A stretch of 64,000 bases of DNA from Argentina anserina. Its lineage: Eukaryota > Streptophyta > Magnoliopsida > Rosales > Rosaceae. Position numbers and translations under genes: made by a program. The notes beneath the pieces are model-generated. The model saw nothing but the letters and a program-made list of their open reading frames with translations, made no database searches and was not told the DNA's origin. The stretch is taken from positions 10,745,001-10,809,000 of the forward strand of contig NC_065874.1 in assembly GCF_933775445.1 (NCBI RefSeq), given 5' to 3'. This document shows positions 58,616 through 64,000 of this stretch, in pieces (position 1 is the stretch's first letter; each line of letters starts with the position of its first letter).

Positions 58616-61600
58616 TTCTTTTAGTTCTGTTTGACTTGACATCAAGCCGAGAGACCTTTGGGATTTTTCGTAAGATTTGATTTTTGGGGTCTTTTGTTAG
58701 GTGTGACCTTGCGACGAGTTCCTTTGTTTGTCGCCGCTGAATTTGTGTTGGAGACTATTTTTTGTCGCTATTGGTGCTTTGGGACGTCCTTGCTTGTTTG
58801 CTAAAATCGCTGGTTAAGTTCTTGGTCGATCGGTGTGTGAGTTTGATTTAATTGGTAATCCAGGTGTTCATCTGTCCACATAATCCTGAATTACTTTGGG
58901 GTGGAGTTTGAGTTATTTAATTGTGTCGGTGGTTCAAGATAGTTGAAGGAGCAGATCATATGTTTATAGCACTATGTTGCTAGTTTGTCAGGGAGGGAGG
59001 TCCAAATTTGACGGTGCGTTAGTTGCATACTGGGATTTGAAGAATGGATAGATTAGTGGATATGACTATTGCCGACCAGAAGAACTTCTCCCAATATCAT
59101 GGTGAAAACACGAGAAGGGTTCCATAAAGAAATCAGTATAAATCCTAGAGGAAAGGATATCACAATGGTAGAAAGAAGAATGAGGTGAAATTGGTGTTGT
59201 TTTACATGTTTCTGACTACCTGTTAGTGATATATGGATAATTGATTCTAGGGCATCTGACTATATGATCTATGATAAGTCTCTCTTTATATTTGTCACCA
59301 CCTTGTATATCTCATGTTTATAATGCAAATGGTGTGTCGTCCCTGTCTTAGGTATTGGGTCTATTCAGATGACAACATCAATTGTTCTACATAATGTGTT
59401 CTATGTACCCTCATTATCTCATCATCTTTAATCTGTCTCCCAGTTGAGTTCACAAAATAAGTGCTATGTAACTTTTTACCCAATGTATGTTGTGTTCCAA
59501 AATCTATGTACTAGGGTGATTATCGACAAGGGAGACTTGAAGGGGAGAATGTTTCACTTGAATTGTATATATGCAGAATCAACATAAGCACCAGACAAAC
59601 CTTTAGCATTGAAATTGAATTCTGACCGGTTGAGTGAGCTATGGCTATGACACCGATGTTTGGGTCACCCATCTTTTGGAATTATGAAGAAGTCTGTACC
59701 TTTATTGTTTTTTGGAATCAATGAGTGCATTGTGAAACTTGTACTTTGATGAAGAGTCATAGATCTATTTATCATTTGAGTTCTCATTCTAGCTCTATGT
59801 CTTTTGAGTTGATTGATTCAGACTTGTGGGGTCCCTCAAGAAACAAGACTCTTTCTGGAATATGATACTTTGTATTATTCATTGACGATTTTACTCAATT
59901 ATCTTGGGTAGTGTTGCTAAAGTCCAAGGATTATGTGTTCTTCGCTTTTACATCATTCCATAATCTTATTTGCACTCAATATAATGCTCATGTGAAGGTA
60001 TGTCGTTCTGATAACGGGGTTGAGTTTGACCATTCTTTCCAAGAGTATTTTCAACACTATGGTATAATTCATCAGACTTCAGGTCCACTAACACCTAAGA
60101 AAAATGGGGTGTCAGCGGAAAAATCGTCATCTTGGACATGGCTCGATCTCTCCTCTTGAGTGCAAACATGCCTAAGTATCTTTAGGGAGAGGATGTATAA
60201 AGTGTATCTCATCTAATCAATCGTCTTTCATCAGCTCCTCTTCAAGGTCATATGTCCCTTTGATGTCTTATCTCAATATACTTCCATTCCATCATCCAAT
60301 ACTCTCATGCTCGGGTCTTTGGTTGTGTTTCATATGTGCATATGTGCATCTGTATAAGAATCAAAGGACAAAGTTAGATGACAAAGCTCTAAAGTGTGTA
60401 TTTGTGGGTTATGGTTCTTAACAAAAAGGTTACAAATTTATCATCCCTAATCCCAGAAATTTTATGTTACCATGGACGTTACGTTCAATGAGGATATGTG
60501 TTACTTTTACCATATGTCACTCCTCGTCAGGGGGAGAAGTCTTGTTATTACGAAGACATTTTCAGTGAATTAGATGGAAGACAAGCATCTGAATTCTCAC
60601 AATTGGAGTATCTGGGAACATAATTAGAAAAAGATAAGGATGAGTGGTTTGGTCACAGAAGACGACAAATTAAGAAATGAACACGGCAAATACACAAAAG
60701 GCAAAAGCCCAGTGTCGAGTGGTCCATCACTAATGTCTGATTCTAGTTGGTCGGAGCATTTGGGTCAGGCATCACCGTCACCGACATCAAATCTTGGACC
60801 ACCACTATTGTTGATTGGTGGAGGACCGGCAATGATGTCATCTGCACAATTGGGTCCAGTGTGGAAGTTGCTAGCAGGATGAGTGAGTATCGTGCCAATG
60901 TCGACCGGAGGAGGTGAGTTTCAAGGTAGAACGCCACCGTTGTTGACCAGAGGAGGAGAAGTTCATGGTTCACCACTGTCGGCGCTGACCGAAGTTGGGA
61001 TTTTATGGGTAAATTTACCCATTTAGAGAATGAAGTGGTATCTGACCCGATTATCAAACCTATTTCGGCCAAGCATGATGCCATTGATATGGATGAAGTT
61101 ATAGTGGCTTCTCCATATAATCAACAAGATATGGCCAACCGAATTGTGAACAGTTCTCTTAATCTCTCCCTTCTTTCACAGGTCTCGCCTGCTCAATCAT
61201 CACCTGAGGTATGTTTTCATCCTTCACATGTGTCCACTAGTGCTCCAGTCAAACAATTGCCTAATCGTTATACTCGTAGTCAACCTCAGAAATCCTATGA
61301 ACCCACTCTAAAATGCAAAAGCTAAATATCCAGTTGTTAATTATATGCCGACCCATAGGTTGTCTAAATCGTATGTTGCTTTTGTGAATCAATTAACTAT
61401 TGTGTATGTTCCTAGTAAAGTACATGATGCAATGATGGATGAGAAGTGGATGTAGGCAATGATAGTTGAAATGGATGCTCTTGAGAAAAAGTGTACATGG
61501 GAGTTGGTGATGTGAGCACCAGAAAAAACAAAAAACAATTGGTTGTCAGTGGGTTTATACTGTGAAGCAAAATTCAAATGGATCAGTGGACATGTACAAG

Positions 61601-62926
61601 GTGAGATTAGTGGCTAAAGGGTGTGCTCAGAAGTATGGGATGGCTTATGATGAAACATTTGCACTAGTGGCGAAAATTAACACAATTCGAGTTCTTTCTT
61701 TAGTAGCAAATCTTGATTATCCTTTGCAACAATTTGACGTTAAGAATGCTTTTTTACATGGTGACTTGCATGAGGAGGTTTATATGGATTTACTACTTGG
61801 ATATGGTCTATCTACGGGAGAACAAGTGGTGTGCAAATTGAAGAAATCTCTCTATGGGTTGAAGCAGTCTCCTAGAAACAAATTGGGTATTGACATAGCA
61901 ACTCAGATTACACATTGTTTCTTGAGCATCAAAGTGGTAAAGTGACTGCTTTAATTATTAATGTTGATGATATGGTTGTGACATGTGATGATTTGTTTTT
62001 AGGAGATTAAGAGGTTGCAAAGTCAATTGTCCTCCCAATTTGAGATGAAAAATTTGGGTAATTTAAAGTATTGTTTAGGAATTGAAGTTGCTAGAGGGAA
62101 GAATTGTATTGTGTTGAGTTAGAGGAAGTATGTTCTAGATGTATCAGAAGAGACTAACATGCTTGATTGTAAGCCAGCTAATACTCTTATTGAGCATAAT
62201 CATTACTTAGCTTAATATCTGGATCAGGTACCCACCAATAAGGCGCGATATCAAAGGTTAGTTGAGAGATTGATTTACTTGTCATACACTAGACCAGATT
62301 TGGCTTATGTTGTTAGTGTTGTGAGTCATTTTATGCATAATCCTAGTGAAGTACATATGAATGTTGTAATTCGTATCTTGAGGTACTTGAAGAGTGCTCC
62401 AACAAAGGGGTTGATGTTTTCTAAGCATAGTGACTTGGATGTTAGTGGGTATCCAAATATTGAGTGGGAAGGTTGTATTACTGATCGAATGTCTACTTCA
62501 GGCTACTTTACATTTGTAGGTAGCAATTTGGTTACTTGGAAGAGTAAGAAGCAAAAGGTGGTAGTCCGCTCAAGTGCTGAAGCAAAGTATCATAGAATGA
62601 CTCTTGGAGTTTGCGAGATGTTGTGGTTGAGAACTTGTTGAGAGATTTGAGGTTTAAACAAAAGAATGTGATGCCTATATATTGTGATAATAAAGCTGCT
62701 GTAGAAATTGCTCATAATCCAGTTCAGCATGATATAACGATACATGTGGAGGTCGATAGACATTTTATTAAAGAGAAGCGAGATCGACAAGTTTTCATGT
62801 TCCCATTAGTACCTAGTGAGGAGCAGTTGGCAGACGTTCTTACGAAAGTTGTTTCTAGTAAGCAATTTTATGACTCACTTGGCAAGTTGGTTATTTGTGA
62901 TTTGTATGGTCCAATTTAAGGGAGAG

Positions 62927-63060
62927 TGTTGGGGTGAGTTATATAATATATTTAGAGTTGTTGTAAATATTGTTATAATTAGTTTCCTAATAGGACTTGA
63001 TGTGTGTCTTGTATATATACTCCAGTTATGGAGAGCATGAAATATATCAGAAATTCCCCA
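62927..63060 (+). repeat. 3' LTR of the plus-strand copia element
   Basis: Preceded directly by the polypurine tract. It differs from the 5' LTR at about ten positions, including a 3-base indel. Confidence 0.85.
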
Positions 63061-64000
63061 ATTTAGGGTTGGTATGTAGAGCTTTGAGGTATCACAGATG
63101 ATACATATATAATTCAGTTTTTAATAACAGTGTAATTAACTGATGATTACGCTTGCTTAATTATTAGTTCCTCAAATTAAGCAGATTTCTCGTAAGCCCT
63201 CAAACCCAAATGAAGATGGCTCTGCCTGCTTCTTTTGGAAAGGTCGACATCGGTAATGCACATAATCATGTATGTGTAGTTAGACTGTTAGACAAATCGC
63301 TATGTCCTTCGTTTTTTAATAGAAGTCAGTCATTTTATACATATTTACTTATTTAGGAATGATGAAAAATATGAATGGTTGTTTTTTTTTTCGATATGAT
63401 AAATTTATCATTATATATGTTTGATGAGCTGTGTGTGTATATATATATATAATAATATAGATATTAATACATATATATTTGATTGACGTTGAATCAGGTG
63501 ATGCATGCATATGTTGGTCCTCGTAGCGCAACACATCACGCTACATGTTTTTGGCTAATTAGTCTTTTATTATCAATCTAATAATCCCGATAATCTATCC
63601 ATAATCTCTCACAGTCTATCCTTTGCTTAGCTGTTGATTGTTAGACTCACAGTCTCACACCAACATTCATTTCAAAAGGATAAGATGCTGCCGGCAAGTA
63701 ATTTGTAGACCTCAAGTAATATCTACGTACGTAACATACTAACATCGACATTCTCTACAAAACTCTCTGAAGACAATGACTCAGGAAAACCCTAGAGGAA
63801 AAACAAAAATTTCCACGTCGTACAGTCACTACAGTCTCAAGTTAATCGATACAAAATCTTGATCAATAATACAAATTAATCAAGTAGGTCGATCGATCCA
63901 AACACAGACGAAAACAATCTGGATTTGAGGGTCTCCATATGTTTTCGAGTTTTGAATTTGGTCTATTCTTAATATATACTTAAATTAGCAACAACATTTC
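63061..64000. other. Intergenic, right edge
   Basis: AT-rich with a short (TA)n run near 63440-63450. No gene is visible. Confidence 0.5.

Larger units (their letters stand above)
58484..63060 (+). mobile_element. Ty1/copia LTR retrotransposon with short LTRs, decayed
   Basis: LTRs at 58484-58615 and 62927-63060 (about 133 bp, roughly 92% alike by eye) both start TGTTGG. The polypurine tract AAGGGAGAG (62918-62926) precedes the 3' LTR. Order on the plus strand: gag/protease remnants (59040-59590), integrase (about 59600-60160, with VCRSDNGVEFDHSFQEYF), reverse transcriptase (61562-61990, with QQFDVKNAFLHGDLHEEVYM and SLYGLKQSPR, and a NVDDM form of the usual YVDD box), and RNase H (62270-62919, with LVTWKSKKQKVVVRSSAEAK). 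Many stops, frameshifts and a deletion after the RT SLYGLKQ motif show that it is inactive. No clear target duplication is visible. Confidence 0.9.

Overview
This is a eukaryotic, plant nuclear window: intron-containing genes with GT-AG junctions, AT-rich intergenic DNA, plant-type Ty1/copia, Mutator-like and hAT-like elements, and plant-specific families (ALOG/LSH, EP1-like lectin glycoproteins, FAR1-type transposase, plastid UROD). It looks like a eudicot; Rosaceae is a guess. There are no operons and no CRISPR. I found no wholly new system. The most informative parts are a decayed tandem duplication with a gene-conversion signature and a transposon inserted into its own kind.

Layout. 1-10.4 kb: an 8-exon Rab3GAP regulatory-subunit-like gene, a truncated PNGase A pseudogene just after it, then the intact single-exon PNGase A gene. 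10.4-13.35 kb: a 2.25-kb palindrome-like block made of two ~1.1-kb hAT-like elements, one inside the other in opposite orientation, followed by a 544-bp block between 87-bp direct repeats. 13.5-18.4 kb: a 5-exon plastid uroporphyrinogen decarboxylase gene (HEME2 type). 20.1-26 kb: a small terminal-inverted-repeat element next to a Mutator-like element with ~336-bp TIRs and a broken FAR1/MURA-type transposase gene. 29.4-29.9 kb: an ALOG (LSH) gene on the minus strand. 32.6 kb: a long (CT)n microsatellite.

34.4-52.6 kb: a direct segmental duplication of the three-gene unit [ABITRAM-like (+), EP1-like (-), EP1-like (+)]. Unit A (about 34.36-41.62 kb) is intact. Unit B (about 41.82-52.61 kb) has all three genes broken and carries two hAT-like elements and a copia element; one hAT sits inside the copia. 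A further intact EP1-like gene lies at 54.4-55.7 kb. 55.9-57.0 kb holds a single copy of the 1.1-kb hAT-like family. 58.5-63.1 kb is a decayed plus-strand copia element with both LTRs.

Functional links are limited. The two EP1-like genes of each unit are head to head across a short shared upstream region (710 bp in unit A), probably a bidirectional promoter region; in unit B the same gap has grown to about 4.8 kb through insertions. The remaining single-copy genes (Rab3GAP regulatory subunit, PNGase A, UROD, LSH, ABITRAM-like) are unrelated neighbours.
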